64,000 nucleotides of DNA, taken from assembly GCF_023073915.1 (NCBI RefSeq), contig NZ_JADPKK010000013.1, positions 186,001-250,000 on the forward strand. Direction: 5' to 3'. Positions 52,837-62,746 of this stretch are shown here, piece after piece. The DNA is from Bradyrhizobium sp. 149. GTDB taxonomy: Bacteria; Pseudomonadota; Alphaproteobacteria; Rhizobiales; Xanthobacteraceae. Each line of letters starts with the position of its first letter. Position 1 is the first letter of the stretch. The notes below the pieces were generated by a model. The model ran no database searches, was not told the DNA's origin, and saw only the letters and a list, made by a program, of their open reading frames with translations. The translations under genes were made by a program, and so were the position numbers.

Positions 52837-54282
52837 CTATCTTGGCGACGTATCGCGCCGCTTGTGCACGACCGCCACGCCGTCGCTGTAGACGCGCTGC
52901 CATTGGGGCAGCCGGTCCAGCATCGCTATCGCCGGCGTCTCCGGCGCGAGCAGCGTCGCGCCGATGTTGTATTCGTCGAGCAACTTGAGAAGATCGCCGA
53001 GATCGACCAACGCCAAGGCACGATTGTAGCGGTTGATGAACGCTCCCCCGTACAGTTCGCCGCGACCATCGATAAAGCTGGGAATGCCGGCAAAGATCAA
53101 ATAGCCCCCGAAGGAATAATCGTTGAGCACAGGCCCCGCCTTGGCGAGGTTGGCTTCAGCGATGGCAGCCTGAGGGGTGATGACCGGAGCCGGCCGTATG
53201 TCACGCACCAGTGTCGCCGCGCTCGCCACGATCAACACGCCGAGCGCGGCCAGGTTCAGGCCGCGCGACGAGCCGGCCGCATCCTCCCCGGTCGGTCCGC
53301 CGAACTTCCGCCCCAGCGGAGCCGCCAGATAGAGCGGCGCCAGCACGGCCAGCAGATCCGCATTGCGTATCTGGGCCAGCGCGAAATGGAGCAAGCCGAT
53401 CACGACCAAGGCCCGCACGACCGGCAGCGTCACCCCGCGCGAGAGTGCAAAGATGCCCGCCAGCAGCAGCAACTCGAAGAAACCTATGTGGCTGAAATCT
53501 TGCGGCCGCCATTCCGCGATCCAGCCGAGCGCGGGGCCGAGGCCGAGGGTCGTCAGCGGCATCAGCAACGGTTCGGGCCCGTAGGGTGTCAGGCAAGACG
53601 CTGCGACTGCGAGCGCCGTGAACGGTAGCCACCGCAGGACCACGCGCGGCCATTCGCTGCGCTTCTCGCGCAGCAGCGCCTCGAGTCCCGCAGGGCCGAT
53701 CAGTCCGAGAGCCAGCACCACACTGCCGTGCAGATTGGCCCACACGATTAGCAGCGGAAGGGCCCAGTACGGCGGAGGCCCACCACGATCCATGCAGCGC
53801 ACCAGGGCAGCCGCCCAGGTCACCATCACCGGCAGCACCAATACGTGTGGCCGCGCCAGCATATGCGGCGCCAACAGGATGACGGCCGCGGTCACCATGA
53901 GCAGCGTCTGGGTTGGCGAAAGCTCGCGCAGCAGGAAGAACGTGAACAGGCCAAAGGCGAGCGCTATCGCCGCGGCGGCCAAGACGACGACGCCTGGCCA
54001 GCCGGCGAGCGCGTAGGCTCCGGCGTAGATGATCTCTGAGAGCCACTCGAAAGTGATCCACGGCGCGCCGTGCATCGAAAAGGAGTAAGGGTCGCTCGCC
54101 GGTAGCGTGCCGTGCGCGATGATCCAGCGCCCGACCTCGATGTGGGAATAGCTGTCGGGGTCACTGAGCAGCCGTGGTCCGAGGGTCAGCAGCAGGGAAT
54201 AGACGCCAATGCTCACCAGCCAGGGGAGCGCCGCGCGCGCCGAGAACGGTTGAATCTCGCTGTGGACGATTTGGTCACTCAT
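52837..54282 (-). CDS. Polytopic membrane protein, possible GT-C glycosyltransferase
   Basis: 481 residues from ATG at 54282; the frame continues 53 codons upstream into sequence without membrane or family character. About ten membrane helices lie between residues 20 and 380, ending in a periplasmic domain with FSFGGYLIFAGIP-type residues (YSFGGYLIFAGIPSFIDGRGE). After helix 1 comes DPDSYSHIEVGRWIIAHGTL, an acidic loop typical in position for GT-C enzymes, and HLLARPHVLVLP-like stretches follow. It is convergent with the methyltransferase and likely belongs to the same envelope-glycan group, but no substrate can be named. Confidence 0.75.
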   Translation of the reverse strand: MSDQIVHSEIQPFSARAALPWLVSIGVYSLLLTLGPRLLSDPDSYSHIEVGRWIIAHGTLPASDPYSFSMHGAPWITFEWLSEIIYAGAYALAGWPGVVVLAAAAIALAFGLFTFFLLRELSPTQTLLMVTAAVILLAPHMLARPHVLVLPVMVTWAAALVRCMDRGGPPPYWALPLLIVWANLHGSVVLALGLIGPAGLEALLREKRSEWPRVVLRWLPFTALAVAASCLTPYGPEPLLMPLTTLGLGPALGWIAEWRPQDFSHIGFFELLLLAGIFALSRGVTLPVVRALVVIGLLHFALAQIRNADLLAVLAPLYLAAPLGRKFGGPTGEDAAGSSRGLNLAALGVLIVASAATLVRDIRPAPVITPQAAIAEANLAKAGPVLNDYSFGGYLIFAGIPSFIDGRGELYGGAFINRYNRALALVDLGDLLKLLDEYNIGATLLAPETPAIAMLDRLPQWQRVYSDGVAVVHKRRDTSPR

Positions 54283-54479
54283 GACGAGCGCAAGATAGGG
54301 CCCAAGCGTTAAATTCCTCTTTGACTTCACCGCGCCTGGCTTGGTGCGCGGCGGGCCGGTCACGCTTTGTGAACCATAGTCCCGGCTGCGAAATCCGGGC
54401 TGCAGCGCTTTGACGACCATGTGAGTCCTGATACCTTTCACACGTCAATCCACCAACCACAGCTGCTTGAAGGGTGCGG

Positions 54480-54902
54480 ATGAGAAGCGTGATGCTTTTG
54501 GCTTTCAGCCTCACATTTGTCGGCGTCTGGTCGCAGGACAGCGCGAGAGGACAGACTTCGGCCGGGCCGCCGGTTTCGCTTTCTCCGCCCAATGCATCGC
54601 CGCCGCATGCGGGCGCCAAAAATTCCCGACCTCCGCCGGCAGCATCCATCAGAGAAGCTTCGCCGCCGGTGATCGGCGGGCTTCCATCGGCGCCGAACCC
54701 GGCCTCCGACTACGATGGCTTCAGCGTAGGCATAGGCGACGACAACGACACCTCAAGTCAGATAGTCCCGTCTGTAAGGTCACGAACGGCAAAGGGTTCC
54801 AGGGCCGATCCGGGTACTAAAGGCGCCGCGGCTGAGCAATTGATCGATCAGGAAGACGAGGCGTTGAAACGCAAGCTGATGATCTGCCAAAGCTGCAAGT
54901 AG
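54480..54902 (+). CDS. Exported proline-rich hypothetical protein (140 aa)
   Basis: 140 residues from ATG at 54480 with GAAGGG upstream. A signal peptide (MRSVMLLAFSLTFVGVWSQD) is followed by a Pro/Ser-rich low-complexity region and an acidic to basic C-terminal helix (AEQLIDQEDEALKRKLMICQ) that ends CQSCK. The two closing cysteines form a CxxC pair at the extreme C-terminus. No family recognised; likely a periplasmic or surface linker protein. Confidence 0.65.
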   Translation: MRSVMLLAFSLTFVGVWSQDSARGQTSAGPPVSLSPPNASPPHAGAKNSRPPPAASIREASPPVIGGLPSAPNPASDYDGFSVGIGDDNDTSSQIVPSVRSRTAKGSRADPGTKGAAAEQLIDQEDEALKRKLMICQSCK

Positions 54903-55035
54903 CGGTCGTAGTCCAGCTCGCTGCATAGCTGACCTACCGCGACTCTCATCTGCTCACGCTTTACCCTCTCCCCGATTCCTGATCCTCTCTGCCCAACCAG
55001 CCGGAGCAACCGGCCTGCCCAGGGAGAGAGACGCC

Positions 55036-56670
55036 ATGAAGCTCGGCACCGCGATTGCGGAAATCATGAAGCGCGAGGGGATCGAGATCCTCTGCGGCTA
55101 TCCGGTCAACCATCTGATCGAGCATGCGGCGAAGGCCGATATCAGGCCGATCATGGTGCGGCAGGAGCGCGTCGGCATCCACATGGCGGATGCGATCTCG
55201 CGGGTGACATCGGGGCGCTCGATCGGCGCGTTCTGCATGCAGCACGGTCCCGGCGCGGAGAATGCGATGGGCGGTGTCGCGCAATGCTACGGCGAATCCG
55301 TTCCCGTGCTGGTGCTGCCGATGGGCTATCAGCGCCGGCTTGCGCATATCGAGCCGAACTTCAATTCCAGCGAGGCGATGAAGCCGTTTTCGAAATCGTC
55401 GGAGCCGATCATCCTGGCCGCCGAGGTCCCCAATATTTTTCGCCGCGCCTTCACGAAACTAAAGAACGGCCGCGGCGGTCCCGTCATCGTCGAGATTCCT
55501 GCCGACATTTGGAATGAGGAGGTGCCGGAGCCGCTGAACTACACGCCGGTGCTGCGCACCCGCTATGGCGCCGATCCCGTTCATGTGAAGGAGGCAGCCG
55601 CGCTGCTCGTCAACGCCAGGCGCCCGGTGATCTATGCCGGCCAGGGCGTGCATTACGCACAGGCATGGCCGCAACTGAAGCGGCTGGCCGAATGGCTCGC
55701 CATTCCCGTCACGACCAGCCTCGGCGGCAAATCGTCCTTTCCGGAAACGCATCCGCTCTCGCTCGGCTCCGGCGGCCTTGCGGTGCCGCGCGCGGTGCCG
55801 AAGTTCCTGGCCGAGGCCGACGTCATTTTCGGCATCGGCTGCTCCTTCACTGAAACGAGCTTCGGCATCGCGATGCCGAAAGACAAGACCATCATCCACT
55901 CCACACTCGATCCGAACCATCTCAACAAGGACGTGGAAGCCAGGATCGGCCTCGTCGGCGATGCCGGGCTCGTGCTCGACGCCCTGCTGGAGGAGATCGG
56001 CAGGACCGTCACCGCGGATCGCGATGCATCGGCGATCGCGGCCGAGATCGCGGCCTCGCACAAGGAGTGGCTGGCGAAATGGATACCGAAGCTTACCAGC
56101 AATGATGCGCCCTTGAGCCCCTATCGCGTGCTGTGGGACCTGCAACACACCGTCAACATCGGCAACACCATCATAACCCACGATGCCGGCAGCCCGCGCG
56201 ACCAGCTCTCGCCGTTCTGGAAGTCGGTCGAGCCCCTTACCTATCTCGGCTGGGGCAAGACGACGCAGCTCGGCTACGGCCTGGGACTGGCAATGGGCGC
56301 AAAACTCGCAAAACCCGACAAGCTCTGCATCAATGTCTGGGGCGACGCCGCGATCGGGTTCACCGGCATGGATTTCGAGACCGCGGTGCGCGAGCGCATC
56401 CCGATCATGTCGATCCTGCTGAACAATTTCTCGATGGCGATCGAATTGAAGGTGATGCCGGTCTCGACTGAAAAATATCGGTCGACCGACATTTCCGGCG
56501 ACTACGCCGCGATGGCGCGCGCCTTCGGCGGTTATAGCGAGCGGGTGACGAGACCCGAGGACATCATTCCCGCAATCAAGCGCGGCATCCAGAAGACGCA
56601 GGAAGGCGTTCCCGTGCTGCTGGAGTTCATCACCAGCAAGGAGACCGAGGTGTCGCGGCCGGGCACGTGA
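55036..56670 (+). CDS. ThDP-dependent enzyme, acetolactate-synthase-like
   Basis: 544 residues. GGGAGAGA precedes the ATG. The activating glutamate lies in MVRQERVGIHMADA (about Glu49), and the ThDP/Mg motif WGDAAIGFTGMDFE...LLNN (about 434-464) is complete, so the enzyme should be active. Subdivision is unclear: it lacks the FAD-linked character of biosynthetic IlvB in the middle region and has no small subunit gene next to it. Relatives act on 2-oxo acids such as benzoylformate, sulfopyruvate or glyoxylate. It stands between an exported protein and the triple-GAF kinase on the same strand. Confidence 0.88.
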   Translation: MKLGTAIAEIMKREGIEILCGYPVNHLIEHAAKADIRPIMVRQERVGIHMADAISRVTSGRSIGAFCMQHGPGAENAMGGVAQCYGESVPVLVLPMGYQRRLAHIEPNFNSSEAMKPFSKSSEPIILAAEVPNIFRRAFTKLKNGRGGPVIVEIPADIWNEEVPEPLNYTPVLRTRYGADPVHVKEAAALLVNARRPVIYAGQGVHYAQAWPQLKRLAEWLAIPVTTSLGGKSSFPETHPLSLGSGGLAVPRAVPKFLAEADVIFGIGCSFTETSFGIAMPKDKTIIHSTLDPNHLNKDVEARIGLVGDAGLVLDALLEEIGRTVTADRDASAIAAEIAASHKEWLAKWIPKLTSNDAPLSPYRVLWDLQHTVNIGNTIITHDAGSPRDQLSPFWKSVEPLTYLGWGKTTQLGYGLGLAMGAKLAKPDKLCINVWGDAAIGFTGMDFETAVRERIPIMSILLNNFSMAIELKVMPVSTEKYRSTDISGDYAAMARAFGGYSERVTRPEDIIPAIKRGIQKTQEGVPVLLEFITSKETEVSRPGT

Positions 56671-56784
56671 ATCCGGCCGGATTTTGGCGGCAAAACTCGC
56701 TGCCGCCGGTGCTGGCTCCGGCCGCGGGAGATGTGATAATCCGCCTTGGTGCCGCGCGTCTCGCCGCATCAAGCCGGATTGCGA

Positions 56785-59286
56785 ATGACCATCCCTTCCA
56801 ACGACATCGCGGAACTCGCGCGCCTGTTGCAGTCGGCCACGGCCGAGAACGCGCAGCTTCGGAGCGAGCTCGCGATTGCCCGCGATCGTCAGAGCGCCAG
56901 CGCCGAGATCCTGCGCACCATCGCGGCCTTTCCGTCCGATGCCCGGCCAGTCTTCGAGGCGATTGCGGCCAGCTCCAGACGTTTGCTCGGCGGCTTCTCC
57001 GCCACCGTGCTTCAGTTCATCGACGACGAACTCCACCTTGTGGCGTTTACACCCACAAGCCCCGAGGCGGATGAAGGGCTGAAGGCGTCGTTCCCGCGCA
57101 AGATTGCCGACTTTCCGACCTTCGCGCTGGTGCGTGGCGGCGAGACGATCCAGTTTCCAGATAGCGAAGCCGCGGACGTCCCGGAGCTGAACCGGAACCT
57201 TGCACGGCTGCGCGGCTTCCGCAGCGTCTTGTTCATGCCACTGATGAACCGGGGTACGCCGGTCGGCATGATCAGCGTCACCCGCGCCGAACCCGGCGCG
57301 TTCGCAACCGACCTCGTGCAGCTGCTCCAAACCTTCGCCGACCAGGCCGTGATCGCGATCGAGAATACGCGGCTGTTCAACGAAACGCGCGAGGCGCTGG
57401 AGCGCCAGACCGCCACGGCCGACATCCTGAAAGTGATGGCAGGTTCGCCGTCCGACGAGCAGCCGGTGTTCGACGCCATTGCCGCCAATGCCAACCGGCT
57501 GATCGGCGGCTTCTCCACGGCAGTGTTGCGCTACATCGACGGCGCCGCGCACCTTGCGGCGTTCACGCCGACCGATCCTGCCGGCGATCGCGCGCTCCAG
57601 TCCTCGTTCCCGGTGCCATTCGCGCAGTTTCCACCCTACCAGCTCGTGGCCAATGGTGTGGCGGCGCAATTGCCCGACACCGAGATCGAACCAGCCGCGC
57701 GCGACATCGCCCGCGCCCGCGGCTACCGCAGCATGCTGTTCGCACCCTTGATGAGTGACGGCGAGGCCATTGGCGTCATCATCGCCACGCGGCGCGCGAC
57801 CGGCGCGTTCGGCGACCATCATGTGCGGCTGTTGCAGACCTTCGCCGACCAGGCGGTGATCGCGATCAAGAATGTCAGCCTGTTCAACGCCACGAGGGAA
57901 GCGCTGGAGCGGCAGACCGCGACCGCCGACATCCTCAAGGTGATCGCGGCCTCGCCCGCGGATGTGACGCCGGTGTTCCAGGCGATCTCCGACAGCGCCA
58001 AGACCCTGGTCGGCGGACATTCCTCCACCGTCACGCGCGTCATCGACGGGCTGCTGCACCTGGCCGCCTTCACCACCGACAATGAGGCGGGCAACGAAGA
58101 GCTGCGCAGCTCGTTCCCCGCGCCGCTGTCGGCATCCGGCATTCACAGCCGGGTGGCGAGGAGCGGAGATTTCGCATTCCGCAGCGACATGCAGAACGAG
58201 CCCGACCTCACGGACGCCATGAGAGAGCTGGCGCGGACCAGGGGTTATCGCAGCATCCTCGTGATCCCGATGCTGCGCGACGGTATGGCGATCGGCACCA
58301 TCGGCGTGACGCGGCGGGAGGCCGGTCCTTTCCCGGACAAGGCGATCGCGCTGCTCAAGACCTTCGCCGACCAGGCCGTGATCGCCATCGAGAACACGCG
58401 CCTGTTCAACGAGGTGCAGGACCGCACCAGGGAGCTCGCCAAATCGCTCGACGATTTGCGTGCTGCCCAGGACCGGCTGGTCCAGACCGAGAAGCTGGCT
58501 TCGCTCGGCCAGCTCACCGCCGGTATCGCGCACGAGATCAAGAACCCGCTCAACTTCGTCAACAATTTTGCATCGCTCTCGGCCGAGCTGACGAACGAGC
58601 TGAACGAGGCGCTCGCGCCTGTCCCGCTCGCGGACGACGTCCGCCGCGAAGTGGACGAGCTGACCGGGCTTCTGAAAGACAATCTCGCGAAAATCGTGCA
58701 GCACGGACGGCGCGCCGATTCGATCGTCAAGAACATGCTGCTGCATTCACGTGAAGGCGGCGGCGAACATCGGCTGAGCGACATCAACGCGCTGGTCGAG
58801 GAGAGCCTCAACCTCGCCTATCACGGCGCCCGCGCCGAGAAGCCGCACTTCGACGTGACGCTGAAGCGCGAGCTCGATCCCGCGGCCGGGCAAGCGGAAG
58901 TGTTTCCGCAGGAGATCACCCGGGTGCTGCTGAACCTGATCTCGAACGGCTTCCACGCGGTCGCCAAGCGCAAGTCCGATGGCGGCGCCGCCGATTACGA
59001 GCCGGTGGTGATCGCCACAACGCGCGACCGGGGCGACAGCATCGAAATCCGCATCCGCGACAACGGCACCGGCATTCCGCACGAGGTGAAGGAGAAGATG
59101 TTCAATCCGTTCTTCACCACCAAGCCGGCCGGCGAAGGCACCGGGCTCGGATTGTCGATGAGCCACGACATCGTGGTGAAGCAGCACGGCGGCACGATTG
59201 ACGTCGCGACGGAGCCCGGCGCGTTCACCGAGTTCACGATTTTGCTGCCGCGTAACAGCAGCTTTGCGGAGAACAACAAGGGATAG
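56785..59286 (+). CDS. Soluble histidine kinase with three tandem GAF domains
   Basis: About 833 residues from ATG at 56785 (GTG at 56746 is an alternative). A short coiled coil (ARLLQSATAENAQLRSELA) leads into three homologous units of about 175 residues, each introduced by a copy of QTATADILKVMAxSP and ending with LLQTFADQAVIAIENTRLFN. A dimerisation box LTAGIAHEIKNPLNFVNNFA (His583) and an ATPase with RDNGTGIP and GTGLGLSMS follow. There is no membrane helix. GAF units bind cyclic nucleotides, tetrapyrroles or other small ligands. No response regulator is next to it. Confidence 0.92.
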   Translation: MTIPSNDIAELARLLQSATAENAQLRSELAIARDRQSASAEILRTIAAFPSDARPVFEAIAASSRRLLGGFSATVLQFIDDELHLVAFTPTSPEADEGLKASFPRKIADFPTFALVRGGETIQFPDSEAADVPELNRNLARLRGFRSVLFMPLMNRGTPVGMISVTRAEPGAFATDLVQLLQTFADQAVIAIENTRLFNETREALERQTATADILKVMAGSPSDEQPVFDAIAANANRLIGGFSTAVLRYIDGAAHLAAFTPTDPAGDRALQSSFPVPFAQFPPYQLVANGVAAQLPDTEIEPAARDIARARGYRSMLFAPLMSDGEAIGVIIATRRATGAFGDHHVRLLQTFADQAVIAIKNVSLFNATREALERQTATADILKVIAASPADVTPVFQAISDSAKTLVGGHSSTVTRVIDGLLHLAAFTTDNEAGNEELRSSFPAPLSASGIHSRVARSGDFAFRSDMQNEPDLTDAMRELARTRGYRSILVIPMLRDGMAIGTIGVTRREAGPFPDKAIALLKTFADQAVIAIENTRLFNEVQDRTRELAKSLDDLRAAQDRLVQTEKLASLGQLTAGIAHEIKNPLNFVNNFASLSAELTNELNEALAPVPLADDVRREVDELTGLLKDNLAKIVQHGRRADSIVKNMLLHSREGGGEHRLSDINALVEESLNLAYHGARAEKPHFDVTLKRELDPAAGQAEVFPQEITRVLLNLISNGFHAVAKRKSDGGAADYEPVVIATTRDRGDSIEIRIRDNGTGIPHEVKEKMFNPFFTTKPAGEGTGLGLSMSHDIVVKQHGGTIDVATEPGAFTEFTILLPRNSSFAENNKG

Positions 59287-59305
59287 CGTTTACCGGGAGG
59301 GTGCC

Positions 59306-61003
59306 TTGAAGAGTCTCGCGTGGTTCATTCGCCGGCAACTGCTCTCGCTGTCCGGCATCGGCCTCATTCAGGGCGCGCTGTTCTTCGCGGCCGCGCTCAC
59401 GCCAACGCTGATCCCGCGCAGCTATCTCACGCAAGGTGCGCTTGCCGGCGGCTGCTTCGCGATCGGCTATCTCGCCGGCGTCCTGTGGCGCCGGCTGTGG
59501 CACTATCTCGAATTGCCCGAGCCGTCGGCGCGCGCACGAGCGATTGCGAATGCGCTGGCGGCAGTCGGCTGCCTGCTACTCGTCATCGTCTTCCTCTGGC
59601 GCACAACCGAATGGCAGAATTCGATCCGCACTGTGATGAAGATGGCCCCTGTCGAAACCGCGCATCCACTCAAGGTCTGCGTCATTGCCATACTCACGTT
59701 CATCGTGCTGCTGGCGCTGGGGCGGCTGTTTGTGCTTGCCGCCGGCTTCCTTGCCGCACGCAAGCGGCGCCTCATGCCGCGGAGGATCGCCAACGTAATC
59801 GGCGTGTTCGTTGCAGGCCTGCTGTTCTGGGCGATCGCCACCAACGTCTTGGTCCGCACGGCGTTCAACGCGCTCGATTCGTCCTTTCGTGAACTCGACG
59901 CTTTGCATGAGCCCGAGCGGCCGCAGCCGACTGATCCCGGTCGAACAGGAGGCGCGGCATCGCTGGTAAATTGGAGAGAGCTCGGGCGTACGGGCCGCCG
60001 ATTCATCGCCTCAGGTCCGACCGCAACAGACATCGGCGCAATCACGGGGAGGCCTGCGCAGGATCCCCTGCGTGTCTATGTGGGCCTCGCCAGCGGCGAC
60101 ACCGCGCAGGCGCGCGCCAAGCTTGCGCTCGACGAGCTCAAGCGGCAGCACGGCTTCGAACGTAAAATCCTGATCGTCATCACCCCGACCGGCACCGGCT
60201 GGATCGATCCGTCCGCGATGGATACCGTCGAATATCTCCACCATGGCGACGTCGCAAGCGTCGCGATGCAATATTCCTATCTCAATAGCCCGCTGTCACT
60301 GCTGTTTCAGCCCGAATACGGCGCGGACGCTGCGCGTGCGCTGTTTGCGGAAATCTACGGCTATTGGACGACGCTGCCGAAGGAAAAAAGGCCCCGGCTA
60401 TATTTGCATGGGCTTAGCCTCGGCGCCATGAACTCGGAGAAATCGGCAGAACTGTTCGAGACGATCGGCGATCCCATCGCCGGCGCGCTCTGGAGCGGGC
60501 CACCGTTCGAGAGCCGCATCTGGCGCTCGGTCACCACGAGCCGCAATCCGGGCTCCCCGGCGTGGCTGCCGCAATTTCGCGACGGCCGCTTCGTGCGTTT
60601 CATGAATCAAAATGGACCGACGGTGCCGGTTGATACGCCCTGGGGTCCGATGCGGATCGTCTATCTGCAATATGCCAGTGACGCGATCACGTTCTTCGCC
60701 TACCGCGACGCCTATCAGGCCCCGGCCTGGATGAGCGCACCGCGCGGGCCGGACGTGTCGCCGGAACTGCGCTGGTATCCCATTGTCACGATGCTGCAGC
60801 TCGCCCTCGACATGGCGGTCGCAAACGACACGCCGATGGGCTTTGGCCATGTCTACGCGCCCGAGCATTACCTCGATGCCTGGGTCGCAGTCACCGATGT
60901 CCGTGATTGGTCCGCCGACGCACTGGCGCGGCTTAAAGAGCAGCTTGCGGCGAAGGCGCGGAAGACGAATGCGGGCGACGCCGGGGACGATCGCGGCGGC
61001 TAA
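59306..61003 (+). CDS. Membrane-anchored alpha/beta hydrolase of the Abhydrolase_9 type
   Basis: 565 residues from a TTG start with GGAGG five bases before it; an open frame begins upstream but overlaps the kinase. Five or six membrane helices occupy about residues 10-205, then a hydrolase domain. The nucleophile elbow is HGLSLGAM (Ser371), and the end holds PMGFGHVYAPEHYLDAW with a likely catalytic histidine. This arrangement (helical N-terminal part plus PF10081-like C-terminal part) is widespread but poorly characterised; some relatives are linked with lipid remodelling. It follows the kinase by 20 bases and converges on the drug exporter. Confidence 0.85.
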   Translation: MKSLAWFIRRQLLSLSGIGLIQGALFFAAALTPTLIPRSYLTQGALAGGCFAIGYLAGVLWRRLWHYLELPEPSARARAIANALAAVGCLLLVIVFLWRTTEWQNSIRTVMKMAPVETAHPLKVCVIAILTFIVLLALGRLFVLAAGFLAARKRRLMPRRIANVIGVFVAGLLFWAIATNVLVRTAFNALDSSFRELDALHEPERPQPTDPGRTGGAASLVNWRELGRTGRRFIASGPTATDIGAITGRPAQDPLRVYVGLASGDTAQARAKLALDELKRQHGFERKILIVITPTGTGWIDPSAMDTVEYLHHGDVASVAMQYSYLNSPLSLLFQPEYGADAARALFAEIYGYWTTLPKEKRPRLYLHGLSLGAMNSEKSAELFETIGDPIAGALWSGPPFESRIWRSVTTSRNPGSPAWLPQFRDGRFVRFMNQNGPTVPVDTPWGPMRIVYLQYASDAITFFAYRDAYQAPAWMSAPRGPDVSPELRWYPIVTMLQLALDMAVANDTPMGFGHVYAPEHYLDAWVAVTDVRDWSADALARLKEQLAAKARKTNAGDAGDDRGG

Positions 61004-61006
61004 TGC

Positions 61007-62590
61007 CTACTCCGCCATTTCGACCTGCTGGGTGACAGCGGGGCCGGCCAGCGGCCGCTCTTCCATCATGACCAGGCAGAGGGCGGCGCCGGTCATCAGC
61101 GCCGTGGCGGCGCCGAAAACGTAGCGGAACGCGTGGCGCATGTCGTCGGCCGGGATTGCGACGCTCCCCGCGCCGTGATGCTCGCCGGCGAGCGGAATAT
61201 CGGCACCGAGCGCGATCAACAGGATCGCCGCGAACGCCGCAACCATGAACGAGGACATCAACGAGCGGAAGAAATTCATCGCACCAGTGATGGTGCCGAC
61301 TTGCGGACGTGCAACCGAGTTCTGCAGCGATACGACGCAGACCGGGAACGTCGTGCCCAATCCGAGCGCAAACGCAGCCATCAGCGTCAGCAGGCCCCAC
61401 AACGGCAGGGTCGTGAGCGTCAGGCCCAGCGCGCAGATCGCAGCCCAGGACGTGCCGACGATGGCGACGCGCTTGTAGTGCCTGGCACGCGCCATGGTGC
61501 GGCCAGCGACGGCCGCACCGATGGTCGAGACGGCGGCGAGCGGAATCAGCGCAAGGCCCGCCTCGCTGGCGCTGAGATGATACACCGCCTCGTAATAGAG
61601 CGGCAGCTGCACAGTGAGGCCCGTAATCGCGCCGAGCCCGCAGCCGCCGGCCGTCAGCGCGAACGGCGCAACCGATCCGCCGAGCAGCGGCAGCGGCAGG
61701 AACGGCTCGTCCGCCCGCCGCGCGTGCCAGACGAAGGTGACCGCGAGCGCGACGGCGCCGCCCACCATCGCAACAACGGTCGGCGAGAGCCACGGATAGC
61801 GCGTGCCGCCCCAGGTCAGGACCAGCATGAAGACGACGGCGGAGGCCATCAGCAGCACGCCGCCGAGCCAGTCGACCTTGCGCTTGCGGTGGAACACCGG
61901 GATCTTCTTCATCTTCGGCAGCAGCATTACGATTGCGGCGGCCGCGAGCGGCAGATTGATCCAGAAAATCATCGACCAGTGCAGATGCTCGGCGAACACG
62001 CCGCCGATGACCGGGCCGAGAATGCCGCCGACCATCCAGACGCTGGAGAAATAGGCTTGATACTGGCCGCGCTCGCGCGGCGACACGACGTCGGAGATCA
62101 CGGTCTGCACCACCGGCATGATCCCGCCGCCACCCAGTCCCTGGAGACCGCGTGCAAGAATCAGCATCGGCATGTTCGGCGCGATCGCGCATAGCACCGA
62201 GCCCGCGACGAACAGGCTGAGCGAGATGATGATCATCACACGGCGGCCGTAGATGTCGCTGAGCGTGCCGAACACCGGCGCGACCGCGGTCGAGGCGAGC
62301 AGATAGGCGGTGATGACCCAGGACAGATTGGAGACGTCGTGGAACTGGCGCCCGATGGTCGGAAGCGCGGTGGCGACGATGGTCTGGTCCAGTGCGGCGA
62401 GGAACATCGTCAGCATCAGGCTGATGACGATGGTGCGGACCTCGTCCTGCGACAGCGGCGCCGGCGGCGCGAGCGAGGGAGCGTCGTCGACGCTCAAGAC
62501 CTCGGATGGAAGGCGGGACAATTCCTCGGCGATGTCGTCGGGCAATGTCTGGGTGTCGGCAGAACTGCTCTGCCGCTCGAACTTGTTCAT
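61007..62590 (-). CDS. MFS drug exporter of the DHA2 (EmrB/QacA) family
   Basis: 527 residues from MNKFERQ at 62590, 14 membrane helices. Helix 1 carries MFLAALDQTIVATALPTIGRQ, with the DHA2 motif LDxTIVNVALP in near form. Loop 2-3 has LSDIYGRRVMII and helix 5 has GxxxGPxxGG in GGILGPVIGGV. The first 60 residues are a hydrophilic cytoplasmic leader. Members pump lipophilic cations or dyes with protons. No membrane fusion protein (EmrA) is adjacent, so it may act alone across the inner membrane. It stops four bases from the end of the convergent hydrolase gene. Confidence 0.92.
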   Translation of the reverse strand: MNKFERQSSSADTQTLPDDIAEELSRLPSEVLSVDDAPSLAPPAPLSQDEVRTIVISLMLTMFLAALDQTIVATALPTIGRQFHDVSNLSWVITAYLLASTAVAPVFGTLSDIYGRRVMIIISLSLFVAGSVLCAIAPNMPMLILARGLQGLGGGGIMPVVQTVISDVVSPRERGQYQAYFSSVWMVGGILGPVIGGVFAEHLHWSMIFWINLPLAAAAIVMLLPKMKKIPVFHRKRKVDWLGGVLLMASAVVFMLVLTWGGTRYPWLSPTVVAMVGGAVALAVTFVWHARRADEPFLPLPLLGGSVAPFALTAGGCGLGAITGLTVQLPLYYEAVYHLSASEAGLALIPLAAVSTIGAAVAGRTMARARHYKRVAIVGTSWAAICALGLTLTTLPLWGLLTLMAAFALGLGTTFPVCVVSLQNSVARPQVGTITGAMNFFRSLMSSFMVAAFAAILLIALGADIPLAGEHHGAGSVAIPADDMRHAFRYVFGAATALMTGAALCLVMMEERPLAGPAVTQQVEMAE

Positions 62591-62746
62591 CTCGATCGGA
62601 AGCCATGAGGCGGCGCAGCGCCGCGAAGGATTCGTTCTATGCAGTCCAATGTAGACAGCAAAGTTCTTGCCAGGCAGGCACCGCGGCGCATGGGTGCATC
62701 CCACCCCACGGCCATCCCGAACAATTGATCCGTCGGGTGCGGCGGA

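Noticed and set aside
55459..58746. 1095-codon open frame on the minus strand opposite the ThDP enzyme and GAF kinase
   Set aside because: Antisense shadow: the composition is repetitive and mirrors the three GAF repeats; both sense genes have full sets of motifs.
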